DNA of 42,986 nt from Reinekea forsetii (GTDB taxonomy: Bacteria > Pseudomonadota > Gammaproteobacteria > Pseudomonadales > Natronospirillaceae). Of the stretch, positions 8,224 through 16,904 are shown one piece after another (position 1 is the stretch's first letter; every line of letters begins with the position of its first letter). The position numbers and the translations under genes were made by a program. The notes under the pieces were generated by a model. The model was not told where the DNA came from. It worked only from the letters and a program-made list of their open reading frames with translations, and did not search any database. The stretch lies in NCBI RefSeq assembly GCF_018860385.1, contig NZ_JAHKPH010000009.1, positions 1-42,986 of the forward strand, written 5' to 3'.

Positions 8224-9030
8224 ATGCTATACGAGTTTGGTCAACATACAATCGAATTGCCGTTTCGAAAAGGTTCTATTGACGAACAAGGTCGAATGTT
8301 ACTTTGGTTCGAAGGGCAATTGTTGGCTGATCAGAATAATGTAGTTTGGCCAGCATACGACCACCCCTTTAAAACGAGCTCTGAACTGTTTGTAGGGCTG
8401 TTAGATGGAAAGCCTTATTATTGCGCGAAAGTCTCAAGTCCTGGTAATGCCGAGCTTCTAGGGCTTAGGGATGTCGCTTCTAAGAGTGAAACGCTATTTT
8501 CACTCGCATCAAGAGCTAAAGGGTTGCTGGATTGGCAAAACCAGCACCAGTATTGTGGACAATGTGGGCAGCCGACTCAACAAATTGCCACTGAATTTGC
8601 TTTAACCTGTCAGCCTTGTCGTTTGCGATTTTATCCCAGAATATCGCCATGCATCATTGTATTAGTTACGCACGGTGATAAGGTGTTGTTGGCGCAAGGC
8701 GAGCGACACAAAAAGAGTGGTTGGTACAGCACGTTGGCGGGTTTTATCGAAACAGGCGAATCAGCCGAACAAGCCGTTGCAAGAGAAGTGTTTGAAGAAG
8801 TTGGCGTTCAGTTAAAAAATATTCGCTACATGAACAGCCAAACTTGGCCCTTCCCTAATCAGTTAATGTTGGGGTTCATGGCTGAATACGATGGCGGTGA
8901 CATCACCCCTGCGCCGGGAGAAATTGCCGATGCTCAATTCTTTGAATTAAACAATTTGCCAAAGCATCCACCAGGCATGACGATAGCGGGCTGGTTGATT
9001 CAAGCTTATAAAAAAGAGCGATTAGGCTAG
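8224..9030 (+). CDS. nudC: NADH pyrophosphatase / NAD-RNA decapping Nudix hydrolase NudC
   Basis: It hydrolyses NAD(H) to NMN(H) and AMP and removes NAD caps from RNA in family members. The zinc ribbon has C111, C114, C129 and C132. The Nudix box spans 173-195 (G-x5-E-x7-REVFEEVGV). The NudC-specific array is SQTWPFPNQ (205-213), close to the usual SQPWPFPxS. The length of 268 residues is normal (E. coli about 257). ATG at 8224 follows an AAAGGG ribosome site. It lies 14 nt after pat, linking protein acetylation and NAD metabolism in one transcript. Its stop overlaps the end of the small convergent gene at 9027-9146. Confidence 0.95.
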   Translation: MLYEFGQHTIELPFRKGSIDEQGRMLLWFEGQLLADQNNVVWPAYDHPFKTSSELFVGLLDGKPYYCAKVSSPGNAELLGLRDVASKSETLFSLASRAKGLLDWQNQHQYCGQCGQPTQQIATEFALTCQPCRLRFYPRISPCIIVLVTHGDKVLLAQGERHKKSGWYSTLAGFIETGESAEQAVAREVFEEVGVQLKNIRYMNSQTWPFPNQLMLGFMAEYDGGDITPAPGEIADAQFFELNNLPKHPPGMTIAGWLIQAYKKERLG

Positions 9031-9146
9031 CACTCAGGGTCGTTACGATGGCCTTCTTTACGCAGTATATAGAAAAAACCTACTAAAAAAGCGACCATTA
9101 AGCCAACGACACCAATGCCAGATAATACAATTATGTCTAAATACAT
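9027..9146 (-). CDS. Small single-pass membrane protein (39 aa), Fnr-box associated
   Basis: A 39-codon gene. It has an ATG at 9146 preceded by a strong ribosome site (GAGGTGAG, 5-6 nt spacing) and ends at 9027. The product opens with a short MYLD, has one hydrophobic helix (about 5-28) and a charged tail with the sequence RKEGHRNDPEC. I do not recognise a named family. Upstream at 9209-9222 is an Fnr/Anr-type palindrome at the distance expected for oxygen-dependent activation. The gene lies just after fnr and the cbb3 oxidase cluster, so a role as a small subunit or accessory of a respiratory complex is plausible, but not shown. Its 3' end overlaps the stop of nudC on the other strand. Confidence 0.75.
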   Translation of the reverse strand: MYLDIIVLSGIGVVGLMVAFLVGFFYILRKEGHRNDPEC

Positions 9147-9208
9147 AACTCACCTCTAAATGGTTTACATGTGTTGAAACCAGTGTATTAAAAGGTGAGT
9201 TAAGTGTG

Positions 9209-9222
9209 TTGATATAGATCAG
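9209..9222 (-). promoter_or_regulatory. Fnr/Anr-type box upstream of the 39-aa gene
   Basis: TTGATATAGATCAG matches the TTGAT-N4-ATCAA consensus at 9 of 10 defined positions. Read towards the small gene, a TACACT at 9182-9187 lies where a -10 box should be if the palindrome is centred near -41.5, the layout of class II activated promoters. This is a pattern match only. Confidence 0.65.
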
Positions 9223-9269
9223 TCAATGCATCGATTAACCGATCTAAAGAGTGATAACTAAGCAGCGTT

Positions 9270-10007
9270 CTAAGCGGTACCCAGCTCCAATCGTTCACAT
9301 TCAGCCAACGATGCCATTTTAGTTAATTCATCGAAGTTTGTGATGATGATATCTTTCGCGCTGCCAGAATTGTCTAATAAACCTTGCTTTTGAAAACGAG
9401 TAAACACACGGCTGACCGTTTCTACCGCTAATCCTAAATAATTCGCAATGTCAGCTCGGGACATCGTCAGGCGGAAAGACGTTCCAGAAAAACCGCGTCG
9501 TTTAAATCTAGCGGCTAAATTAACCAAAAAGGAGGCGATACGCTCTTCTGCGCTTTTCTTGCTTAACAGCAGCATCATCTTTTGCTCATCTCTGAGTTCT
9601 TTGCCCATCAGGCGCATTAACTGGCGACGAAGCTCTGGCATTTTACCGGCCAAGTCATCGAGCTTTTCGATCGGTATTTCACAGACATTGGTGGTTTCTA
9701 GTGCTTTGGCAGACGAAGGGTATGTCACGGAATCGTAGCTCTCTAAACCCACCAACTCACTGGCCAGATGAAACCCGGTAATCTGCTCTTCGCCATCATT
9801 AGTTAGCGAATAGGTTTTAAGGGTTCCGGTTCTAACGGCGTATATGGCTTTAAATTCATCGCCCTGATAATACAAGTGTTCGCCTTTTTTAATAGGGCGA
9901 CCACGGTTTATGATGCCATCAAGCGTATCCATGTCTTCAACGTTTAAAGCCAGTGGTAAACACAGGGGATGTAAGCTGCAATTTTTGCAGGCCGTTGACA
10001 AAGACAT
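9270..10007 (-). CDS. fnr: Fnr/Anr oxygen-sensing transcription regulator
   Basis: A CRP/FNR-family regulator that binds DNA as a dimer when its oxygen-labile [4Fe-4S] cluster is intact. The four ligand cysteines are C7, C10, C16 and C109, with the spacing of FNR/Anr but a shorter N-terminus than E. coli FNR. The cyclic-nucleotide-like beta barrel covers about 30-130, the dimer helix about 130-160, and the helix-turn-helix 182-203. The recognition helix reads ETVSR (196-200), identical to the FNR specificity residues, so its sites should be TTGAT-N4-ATCAA. It lies downstream of ttcA and the cbb3 cluster on the same strand; such linkage is common in pseudomonads and relatives. The name anr would be equally suitable. 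Confidence 0.95.
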   Translation of the reverse strand: MSLSTACKNCSLHPLCLPLALNVEDMDTLDGIINRGRPIKKGEHLYYQGDEFKAIYAVRTGTLKTYSLTNDGEEQITGFHLASELVGLESYDSVTYPSSAKALETTNVCEIPIEKLDDLAGKMPELRRQLMRLMGKELRDEQKMMLLLSKKSAEERIASFLVNLAARFKRRGFSGTSFRLTMSRADIANYLGLAVETVSRVFTRFQKQGLLDNSGSAKDIIITNFDELTKMASLAECERLELGTA

Positions 10008-10033
10008 GAACGTGCTCCAACTCTATAAGTAAC

Positions 10034-10047
10034 TGGATAATAGTCAA
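10034..10047 (-). promoter_or_regulatory. Possible Fnr-type site in the fnr leader
   Basis: On the minus strand TTGACTATTATCCA matches TTGAT-N4-ATCAA with one mismatch in each half. It sits 27-40 nt before the fnr start codon, where binding could repress transcription, as known for fnr autoregulation in E. coli. The match is imperfect. Confidence 0.35.
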
Positions 10048-10069
10048 TTGAACCCAAAGCTTAAAGCGT

Positions 10070-10975
10070 TTAGTCTGCAGTATTCGTGTTTAGAGCCTCT
10101 GGGACCCAAGTGTTTACTGTAGTAGATGCCATAGGTGCGTATTGGCTATTTTCGTCAATATTAACAGCACGAATGCCGGAAACCTGTAACGATTCGAAAT
10201 CAAATGCTTCTCGGTCTGCCAACTGTGAAAGTGACACGTTCGCCATGCTGCGGAATATACTGTCTAAGCGGCCAGGGAAGCTCTTCTCCCATTCCTGACA
10301 CATCGCTTTAATGTTTTGGCGCTGCAAGTTTTCTTGTGAACCACACAGGTTACAAGGAATGATAGGGTATTGCTGATATTGAGCGAAGCGAGCGATGTCG
10401 GCTTCTTTACAATAAGCCATCGGGCGGATAAGCACGTTAGTGCCACTGTCGCTGAGCAATTTCGGCGGCATCGCTTTTAATTTGCCACCATAAAACATAT
10501 TAAGGAACAGTGTTTCGACAATATCGTCACGATGATGCCCTAAAGCCACTTTTGTGGCACCAATTTCATCTGCAAAAGCGTATAGAGTACTTCTTCTTAG
10601 CCTAGAGCATATCCCACAGGTGGTTTTACCTTCAGGGACCGTTTCTTGAACAATCGAATAGGTATCCCGTTCTAAGATATGGTACGGCACGCCTAGCTTT
10701 TGTAAGTAATTTGGTAAAATGTCTTCAGGAAAGTCAGGTTGCTTTTGGTCTAAATTCACGGCGACCAGCTTAAAGGACACAGGCGCACTTTTTTGTAAAT
10801 TCAGCAGAATATCTAACATGGTAAATGAGTCTTTACCGCCCGATAAACAAACCATGATTTTATCGCCATCTTCGATCATTTTATAATCGGCAATGGCCTT
10901 ACCGACATCACGACGAAGTCTCTTATGCAGCTTGTTGTATTCGAGTTTATCTTTGCCGATCAGTGTATCTTTCAT
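10070..10975 (-). CDS. ttcA: tRNA 2-thiocytidine biosynthesis protein TtcA
   Basis: It makes 2-thiocytidine at position 32 of some tRNAs, using ATP and an iron-sulfur cluster. The PP-loop is SGGKDS (45-50). The cluster-binding cysteines are C120 and C123 in CGIC plus C208, with an extra C211. The length of 301 residues is usual. The gene lies 62 bp upstream of fnr on the same strand, with a possible fnr promoter between. Both products carry oxygen-sensitive Fe-S clusters and both sit next to an oxygen-regulated oxidase cluster. Confidence 0.95.
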   Translation of the reverse strand: MKDTLIGKDKLEYNKLHKRLRRDVGKAIADYKMIEDGDKIMVCLSGGKDSFTMLDILLNLQKSAPVSFKLVAVNLDQKQPDFPEDILPNYLQKLGVPYHILERDTYSIVQETVPEGKTTCGICSRLRRSTLYAFADEIGATKVALGHHRDDIVETLFLNMFYGGKLKAMPPKLLSDSGTNVLIRPMAYCKEADIARFAQYQQYPIIPCNLCGSQENLQRQNIKAMCQEWEKSFPGRLDSIFRSMANVSLSQLADREAFDFESLQVSGIRAVNIDENSQYAPMASTTVNTWVPEALNTNTAD

Positions 10976-11062
10976 GGTTTGTCAGTCTAGGTATAAATTG
11001 GCCGCGTGTTGTAACACGAGAGAAGCTTTCAGTAAATGCCCAAAACAGCGTTAGCCTCAGTT

Positions 11063-11662
11063 TTATTTAGGTTCAAGTGGCTTACGTTCAGTCCACAACT
11101 CTGGCTGATTCTCAGCAATTAGCTTGTCTATCAACTCAAGGCGGTGAGTTGAGTTTAGAGGTCGCACATACTGCGGGTTGCTGCGGTCGTCAATGAGATG
11201 CTGCCAATGCCCAGTAAGCTGCAAGAACCGAGCGGCAAAATGCTCGCTAAAGTCTAAACAGCCATTTAAGATCACATCTAGGTAGCTTTGCATGATAGGG
11301 CGTTCGGGCAAAGGCGTGACATTGTTGTTTTTGCCAACATATACCCATAAGTTGCCAGATTCAGGTAAAGGCTGTGTACAACTCGGCGCAACCGACTCCC
11401 AAGGTATTTGGACACGGTTATAACCTTGTTCTCTGCGGTCAAACTGCTTTAAATTGGCTTCATCGACTTCAAAATAAACCCCAGTACAGTGGCTGGATTG
11501 TTTTTGCGTCACACTAACCGCCGTGGCTGGCCAATCAGGCGTATGAACAGACCAATTACGGCTAATGCCTTTTACTTCGATGGCGTAAGCTTTTGAGCTT
11601 GTTCCGGTGCGACTGCGGCTGTCTTGGCAAATAAGTGAGCCGTACCCGAAAATATAATGCAT
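11063..11662 (-). CDS. Gamma-glutamylcyclotransferase-like protein
   Basis: A GGCT/AIG2-fold protein of 199 residues. The substrate-binding loop is YGSL (7-10) and the likely catalytic acid is E78 in DRREQGY. Relatives convert gamma-glutamyl amino acids, or glutathione in the ChaC branch, to 5-oxoproline; which one is not decided by these motifs. The gene lies 9 nt after the TauE/SafE-like gene, so it is probably read with the cbb3 assembly genes, and 87 bp before ttcA. A link to thiol or copper handling is inference from context only. Confidence 0.8.
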   Translation of the reverse strand: MHYIFGYGSLICQDSRSRTGTSSKAYAIEVKGISRNWSVHTPDWPATAVSVTQKQSSHCTGVYFEVDEANLKQFDRREQGYNRVQIPWESVAPSCTQPLPESGNLWVYVGKNNNVTPLPERPIMQSYLDVILNGCLDFSEHFAARFLQLTGHWQHLIDDRSNPQYVRPLNSTHRLELIDKLIAENQPELWTERKPLEPK

Positions 11663-11671
11663 GGATAAACC

Positions 11672-12310
11672 CTAGTGTTGAATAAGCGTTGAGGCTAATA
11701 ATAACGCAGTGAACAACAACACACTACCAAGCGCGATTCTTACCGAGTGCCTATTTAGAATGGGCCGAATTCGATTCGCCGCTAACCCAGAGAACACCAT
11801 CGCTGGTAAAGTACCCAGGCCAAAGGCAAGCATGGCTAAAATGGACTGAGTTAAGCTACCTAGGCTTATGGCAAAGGCCAGTGCGGTATACACTAACCCA
11901 CAGGGAATAAACCCCCAAAGCAACCCGAGTCGTAAGGCGGAAGCCGAGGACGATACCGGTAAAAATTGCTTGGTCAGTGGTTGTAACTTTTTCCAGATAG
12001 GAAGCCCTAATCGCTCTAATTGAGTGACGGCCGATGTTATGCCCATGAAATACAATGCCGTCAGCACCAGTAACGTGATGGACATAAGTTTAAGCCAAGG
12101 TACGGTCGCGGCAGGTAAGGCCGCGAAGGTTAGGCCAAAGAAGCCACCGAGCAGTGCATAGGTTAAGATTCGGCCTAAATTATAATACCAAATGTAAGAA
12201 GGTGCTTGGCTGTTAAAACCAGCAGCTACAACCAGCCCCCCACACATGCCAAAACAATGGCCTGCCGAAACTAACCCAATGATAAAGGCTGAAAGAAGTG
12301 TACTGATCAT
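11672..12310 (-). CDS. TauE/SafE (sulfite exporter-like) membrane protein of the cco cluster
   Basis: A 212-residue integral membrane protein with about six hydrophobic segments. GHCFGMCGG near the N-terminus and a PCGLVY motif near the middle are typical of the DsbD-like branch of the TauE/SafE family, which is routinely found beside ccoS in gammaproteobacteria. The paired cysteines could handle thiol or copper transfer across the membrane. The start ATG overlaps the ccoS stop (ATGA), indicating translational coupling and a role in oxidase assembly. The substrate is unknown. Confidence 0.85.
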   Translation of the reverse strand: MISTLLSAFIIGLVSAGHCFGMCGGLVVAAGFNSQAPSYIWYYNLGRILTYALLGGFFGLTFAALPAATVPWLKLMSITLLVLTALYFMGITSAVTQLERLGLPIWKKLQPLTKQFLPVSSSASALRLGLLWGFIPCGLVYTALAFAISLGSLTQSILAMLAFGLGTLPAMVFSGLAANRIRPILNRHSVRIALGSVLLFTALLLASTLIQH

Positions 12311-12489
12311 TGCTTTTTAGAAGATTTAGTTTTGGTCGGAACCATATGATGATCGTCGTCGAATAAAATCCGTTGAGCTGGGCTGTCTAAATCATCGTAC
12401 TGACCGGTTTTAACAGTCCACCAAAATAAAACGCCGCCAATGGTTAATAAAAAGAGCGTAACAGGGATTAGAATCAGCAGGATATCCAA
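12307..12489 (-). CDS. ccoS: cbb3 oxidase maturation protein CcoS
   Basis: A 60-residue single-pass membrane protein needed for cofactor insertion into the cbb3 oxidase in studied bacteria. One helix spans about 3-26, and is followed by the family hallmark FWW and a YDDLDSPAQRILFDDD tail. The gene starts 1 nt after the ccoI stop and overlaps the next gene by 4 nt, so it is tightly embedded in the assembly operon. Confidence 0.95.
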   Translation of the reverse strand: MDILLILIPVTLFLLTIGGVLFWWTVKTGQYDDLDSPAQRILFDDDHHMVPTKTKSSKKQ

Positions 12490-12490
12490 T

Positions 12491-14875
12491 TTACTTCCTT
12501 AGTCGAACAGCGTTGCCGACGACAATGAGTGAGCTTAGCGACATTCCAATGGCGGCTTGCCACGGAGTGATTAATCCCATAGCGGCCACTGGCAGCGCCA
12601 CCACATTATAGACTAATGCCCAAGCTAAATTCTGTTTAATAATGCGATGCGTTTTCTTCGCAATGATGATGGCCTGCGTAATCGTCAAAAGGTTATCATT
12701 GAGTAAGATCGCATCGGCTTGTGTTTTGCTTAAGTCTGTTGCGTTATTCACGGCAATCGAAAGGTGTGCTCCGGCTAAGACGGGTCCATCATTGATCCCA
12801 TCACCAACGAAAGCGCTGTCTTTATCGGCTTGTTTTAAAATAGTGAGCTTGTCATCGGGTTTCGCTCCGAAAAAGTAGTGACCCTTAAGCCCCAATTCTT
12901 GAAAGGCATTCGCCGCTTTCGGGTTTGGATCGCCGGAAATTATGTTGGTCTGAATATTTAATTTTGTAAGTTCCGAAAATAACGCTGAGCATGAGGCACG
13001 AGCCCTATCTTTCAGCCGAATAGCCGCTAGCCGTTCTGTATTCAACGTTAAGAATAAAAAGGTATCGTTGTTTGGCTGCTCAGACTGATGGGTAAACTGT
13101 GCGTTTCCTAATTTAATTTCACCAATAGAGGCGACAGCAGAAACGCCAAGACCCGCATTGTAAACTATGTTGTTTATGCCTATCGGGCTGCTGCTAGCTT
13201 GTTTTGGAAACGCTTTTGCGATGGGGTGATCGCTTTGCTTTTCGAGTAAATGACAAAGGGCGAGTACCTCATCATTCGTCCAGTCCAACGAATCTAATTT
13301 AGGGTAGCGTTCTAAGTGATCAACTACAAAATGTCCTTCAGTTAAGGTGCCGGTTTTATCAAATGCAATGGTCCTAATAGAGGCTAAGCGCTCGATGGTG
13401 TAGCCTTTGGTAAGCAAGAAGCCAATGTTTTTTAGCTGATTTAATGACTGTGATAACGCCGTGGGGGTAGCAAGGCTCAATGCACATGGGCAAGTTACAA
13501 CCAAAACACTGATCACAACCCAGAATGCACGGTCAGGGTCATAATAAAGCCAGAACAATCCAATAAATAAGGTAATGATTAACGTCGACCACACAAATTG
13601 CTGTGCGCCGCGATCAGCCATTAACGCTAATCGAGGTTTGCTTTGGCTAGCTTGTTCAATGAGCCGTTGAATTAGGTTGTAACTGCTGTTGGCACCTAGA
13701 GCCGTTACTTTTAAGGTAATGGGCTGTGCCAAGTTGACGGAACCTGCCAGTACTGCATCCCCAACGCTTTTTCGGACACCAGTAAATTCACCGGTAAAAG
13801 TAGATTCATCAAACTCAGAAGTGCCGCTCACTAATTGACCATCAACAGGGCAGGCTTCACCGGCTTGGAGTTCAATCAAATCATTAACGTTTAAATCGGT
13901 TACCGAACAAGTTTGAAGCTCGCCTTCGCTCAGTATTTTTTTACACAGAGTCGGGAGTGTGACTTGATTGTGGTGATTACGATTCGATTGCGTACGAGCC
14001 CTAAACTCTAAGAATCGACTCAACACCAAGAAGAAGGTAAACATATTGACCGATTCGTAATAAACCTCTCCATGCCCTATAACTGTTGCGTATAAACTCG
14101 CAAAAAAAGCACTTAAAATGGCCAGAGAAACGCTCACATCCATGGACAATTGTTTTGCTCGTAACGCTTGCCAAGCGGATGTGAAGAATGGCCTTGCCGA
14201 TATCAGCATCACAGGCACCGTCAAAAATAAACTCGCCCACCACAGCCACTGTTCATGTTGTTGGGTGATTTGCCCTGAATAAAGCGCAACAGCATTCATC
14301 ATGGCCTGCATCATGCCTATCCCGGCAATACCTAACCTTAAGATGTATTGGCGTTGCGTGCGTTTAATAACAGTATCTTCTTCACTCGGTAAGAAAGGCG
14401 TGACTTGATAGCCAATAAAGAAGAGAGTTTTAGCAATTTCGGACAACCCGATTTGGTTAGGGTCCCACTCCAGCAACAGCCGATGTGTGGCTGAATTAAC
14501 GTGCGCTTTAGTTACGCCGTTTAGTTGAGTTAGACGTTTGTCAATCAACCAAGCACAAGCCGAGCAGCTAATGCCTTCAATCAGAAAAATAGCGTGGTGT
14601 TCGTTAGGTGATATCTGATGTACAAATTGAGCCTGAATGTCATTTCGCTCTAGAATTTGGAAGGCTTGCTGTTGCCGGTCCGATAAATCAATGAAGACTG
14701 GGTTTTGGTCGGGCTGATGAAACTTATAGTAATCTCCCAAACCTGATTCGATAATGGTTTTCGCCGCGCCTTGGCAGCCAATACAACAAAAGGCGAGTTG
14801 ATCGCCTTCTGTTGTCAGTAGATGGGGTTGCTTAGGATTAGGCAACCCGCAGTGAAAACAGTGAGAAGAGGTCAT
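12491..14875 (-). CDS. ccoI: Copper-transporting P1B-type ATPase CcoI
   Basis: An inner-membrane ATPase that supplies copper for the CuB site of the cbb3 oxidase. In order it has an N-terminal Cys-rich extension (C6, C9, then CC-x2-C at 30-34), a heavy-metal-associated domain with C104-x2-C107, eight predicted membrane helices, TGE at 361-363, the ion-binding CPC at 462-464, the phosphorylated D506 in DKTGT, and GDGINDGP near the C-terminus. The length of 794 residues fits the FixI/CcoI branch. Its start overlaps the ccoH stop (ATGA). Confidence 0.95.
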   Translation of the reverse strand: MTSSHCFHCGLPNPKQPHLLTTEGDQLAFCCIGCQGAAKTIIESGLGDYYKFHQPDQNPVFIDLSDRQQQAFQILERNDIQAQFVHQISPNEHHAIFLIEGISCSACAWLIDKRLTQLNGVTKAHVNSATHRLLLEWDPNQIGLSEIAKTLFFIGYQVTPFLPSEEDTVIKRTQRQYILRLGIAGIGMMQAMMNAVALYSGQITQQHEQWLWWASLFLTVPVMLISARPFFTSAWQALRAKQLSMDVSVSLAILSAFFASLYATVIGHGEVYYESVNMFTFFLVLSRFLEFRARTQSNRNHHNQVTLPTLCKKILSEGELQTCSVTDLNVNDLIELQAGEACPVDGQLVSGTSEFDESTFTGEFTGVRKSVGDAVLAGSVNLAQPITLKVTALGANSSYNLIQRLIEQASQSKPRLALMADRGAQQFVWSTLIITLFIGLFWLYYDPDRAFWVVISVLVVTCPCALSLATPTALSQSLNQLKNIGFLLTKGYTIERLASIRTIAFDKTGTLTEGHFVVDHLERYPKLDSLDWTNDEVLALCHLLEKQSDHPIAKAFPKQASSSPIGINNIVYNAGLGVSAVASIGEIKLGNAQFTHQSEQPNNDTFLFLTLNTERLAAIRLKDRARASCSALFSELTKLNIQTNIISGDPNPKAANAFQELGLKGHYFFGAKPDDKLTILKQADKDSAFVGDGINDGPVLAGAHLSIAVNNATDLSKTQADAILLNDNLLTITQAIIIAKKTHRIIKQNLAWALVYNVVALPVAAMGLITPWQAAIGMSLSSLIVVGNAVRLRK

Positions 14876-15384
14876 TGGGCTTTCGGGGTAAGTGCCACAT
14901 AACTGGAAAGAGGGGGCAGTTGAGCTTTTGCGTGTAGGCGCCAGCTGTTTTCAACGGAACCAGAAACAGGCTCTAATTGTAATTGACGAGTGCCAGTTAC
15001 TTTTTCCGTTAATGCGCCTTTATACACACCTGCACCTTGGTGATTTAAAAAGACTTGAATATCGCGTGAGCTTTTAGTTGGAAAAACGATTAACAGTGAA
15101 AGCTGATCAGGATAGCCGGTGGTTAAACCTTTCAGTTCAACACTTAAGGTTCGCCCTGCCCATTTTAGATTGGCATTTAACCCAAGGTTTCTGGCCACCA
15201 TATCTTGTTCCGTTCGGACTTCAATGCCAAGGCCATCTTTATAAAAATTATCAACGATGACACCATCGTTGGTCGTTATGGCCATGTAAAGCATCCAAAA
15301 TCCCGCGCAGATGACAATTAGTAACGGCGATAAAATGAACCAAGGCCAAAATTGTTTGTACCAAGGGGTAGTGTCGTTTATCAA
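14872..15384 (-). CDS. ccoH: cbb3 oxidase assembly protein CcoH (FixH family)
   Basis: A 170-residue protein with one N-terminal membrane helix (about 12-35, rich in Trp and Phe) and a periplasmic beta-rich domain. The WYKQFWPWFIL opening and the VDNFYKDGL motif right after the helix are FixH signatures. It helps assemble and stabilise the cbb3 complex. The gene lies 15 nt after ccoG and overlaps ccoI by 4 nt. Confidence 0.93.
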   Translation of the reverse strand: MINDTTPWYKQFWPWFILSPLLIVICAGFWMLYMAITTNDGVIVDNFYKDGLGIEVRTEQDMVARNLGLNANLKWAGRTLSVELKGLTTGYPDQLSLLIVFPTKSSRDIQVFLNHQGAGVYKGALTEKVTGTRQLQLEPVSGSVENSWRLHAKAQLPPLSSYVALTPKAQ

Positions 15385-15399
15385 GTGCTTACTCCAAAA

Positions 15400-16806
15400 T
15401 TAAAAATTGGCCGGTCCAAAGAATCGGCTCTCTTCTCGGGTCTTTAAAGATTCATCATCAATACTTTGAATACTGAAATAAATTTCATTCGTCGGCAGCT
15501 TGTTTAAGGCTGGTGGTAATACTAACGTAGCGGATATATCTTCTGATTCGCTCGCGCGAACAGTAAAGGTGGTATCGCTGCGTAATTCTAAACCTTCCAT
15601 TCCCTCGACAAAAAGTTGAAACGTTTGCGGTTCATTTGTCATGTTGATGACTTTTAACATGTAGTTATTTTCTATTAACCCGTCACTGGTCATTTGGTGT
15701 AATGCATTGCGATCACGGGAAATATGCAACTCTAAAGGAACGCGACTGAGAATCACCCAAGTAAACGCAATAATCATGATCAACAGCGCCACGGCATAGC
15801 CTACCAATCTCGGTCTTAATAAATGCGACTTCTTACCTTCTAGTTCGTTTTCTGTTGTATAGCGGATTAGACCTTTATCATAATCCATTTTTTCCATCAC
15901 ACTGTCGCAAGCGTCAATGCATGCCGCGCAGGAAATGCATTCGTATTGCAAGCCGTCTCGAATATCGATACCCGTAGGACAAACCTGAACGCATAATTCA
16001 CAGTCAATACAGTCACCAAGACCTAAAGTGTCTGGCTCTACACCACGTTTTCTTGTACCTCGGCTTTCACCTCTTGCGGCATCGTAGCTCACAATTAGGG
16101 TGTCTTCATCGAACATGACCGACTGAAAGCGAGCGTAAGGGCACATGTAAATGCACACTTGCTCTCTTAACCAACCGGCGTTGCCGTAAGTTGCTAAGGT
16201 AAAAAATGCTATCCAGAACACACTCCAACCGTGAGCTTGGAATGTTGCTAAATCAGGGATAAGTTCCTTAATGGGCGCAAAATACCCAACAAAGGTAATG
16301 GCAGTTACTAAAGCAACTAAAGTCCATAAAATATGCTTAGCTGTTTTCCTAAGCAGTTTTTCAAGCGTGAATCCAGTTTGATCCATCTTAATACGGGCGT
16401 TGCGCTTGCCCTCAGTTTTTTCTTCTATGAACATGAAGATCCACGTCCAAACGCTTTGCGGGCAGGTATAACCACACCATACTCGGCCTGCATAGACCGT
16501 GATAAAAAAGAGTGCGAAAGCCGCTATGATGAGTGCCCAAGCCAGCAGTGCAAAATCTTGAGGCCAGAAAGTTATACCAAATATGTGAAATTGCCGAGCA
16601 GGTAGATCGAAAAGTACCGCCTGCCTGCCATCCCAATCTAACCAGAGCACACCAAAATACAGCGCAAATAAAAATAGCCCACCAATGACGCGTAAATTTC
16701 GAAATAACCCTTTAACGCGACGGATGTAAATTTTTTCTCTTGCTTGATAAAGGTCAGTTGAAATGATTTCAGGAGAGGAGGCGGAGCTTTTTGAGGTCTT
16801 AGACAT
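15400..16806 (-). CDS. ccoG: Cytochrome oxidase accessory protein CcoG (RdxA/FixG family)
   Basis: A polyferredoxin-type membrane protein of 468 residues, which in studied bacteria reduces copper during cbb3 assembly. It has membrane helices near 40-56, 85-105, 160-175 and 340-360, the CGYTCP motif at 111-116, and two [4Fe-4S] motifs: C266, C269, C272, C276 and C290, C293, C296, C300. The C-terminal 100 residues form an Ig-like periplasmic domain. It is separated from ccoP by a 98-bp gap with a terminator-like hairpin, so the assembly genes may be expressed at a lower level than the structural genes. Confidence 0.95.
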   Translation of the reverse strand: MSKTSKSSASSPEIISTDLYQAREKIYIRRVKGLFRNLRVIGGLFLFALYFGVLWLDWDGRQAVLFDLPARQFHIFGITFWPQDFALLAWALIIAAFALFFITVYAGRVWCGYTCPQSVWTWIFMFIEEKTEGKRNARIKMDQTGFTLEKLLRKTAKHILWTLVALVTAITFVGYFAPIKELIPDLATFQAHGWSVFWIAFFTLATYGNAGWLREQVCIYMCPYARFQSVMFDEDTLIVSYDAARGESRGTRKRGVEPDTLGLGDCIDCELCVQVCPTGIDIRDGLQYECISCAACIDACDSVMEKMDYDKGLIRYTTENELEGKKSHLLRPRLVGYAVALLIMIIAFTWVILSRVPLELHISRDRNALHQMTSDGLIENNYMLKVINMTNEPQTFQLFVEGMEGLELRSDTTFTVRASESEDISATLVLPPALNKLPTNEIYFSIQSIDDESLKTREESRFFGPANF

Positions 16807-16880
16807 AAGAAGTTGATTCCAGTCATAAACGTGCGTGAAGACTTATTTGCGGATTGTATTCGCCTTTAACAGGAAAATCA

Positions 16881-16897
16881 GGGAGGCGTTGCCTCCC
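16881..16897 (-). terminator. Hairpin between ccoP and ccoG
   Basis: A perfect 7-bp GGGAGGC/GCCTCCC stem with a 3-nt loop, placed 8 nt after the ccoP stop. On the minus strand it is followed by TGATTTTCC, a weak T-run. It probably acts as a partial terminator or as a stabilising 3' end for the ccoNOQP message. Confidence 0.65.
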
Positions 16898-16904
16898 TTA
16901 CGGT

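Noticed and set aside
9222-9250. Rho-independent terminator after fnr
   Set aside because: A 7-bp imperfect stem can be drawn, but the loop is long, there is no T-run and it overlaps the Fnr-type box.
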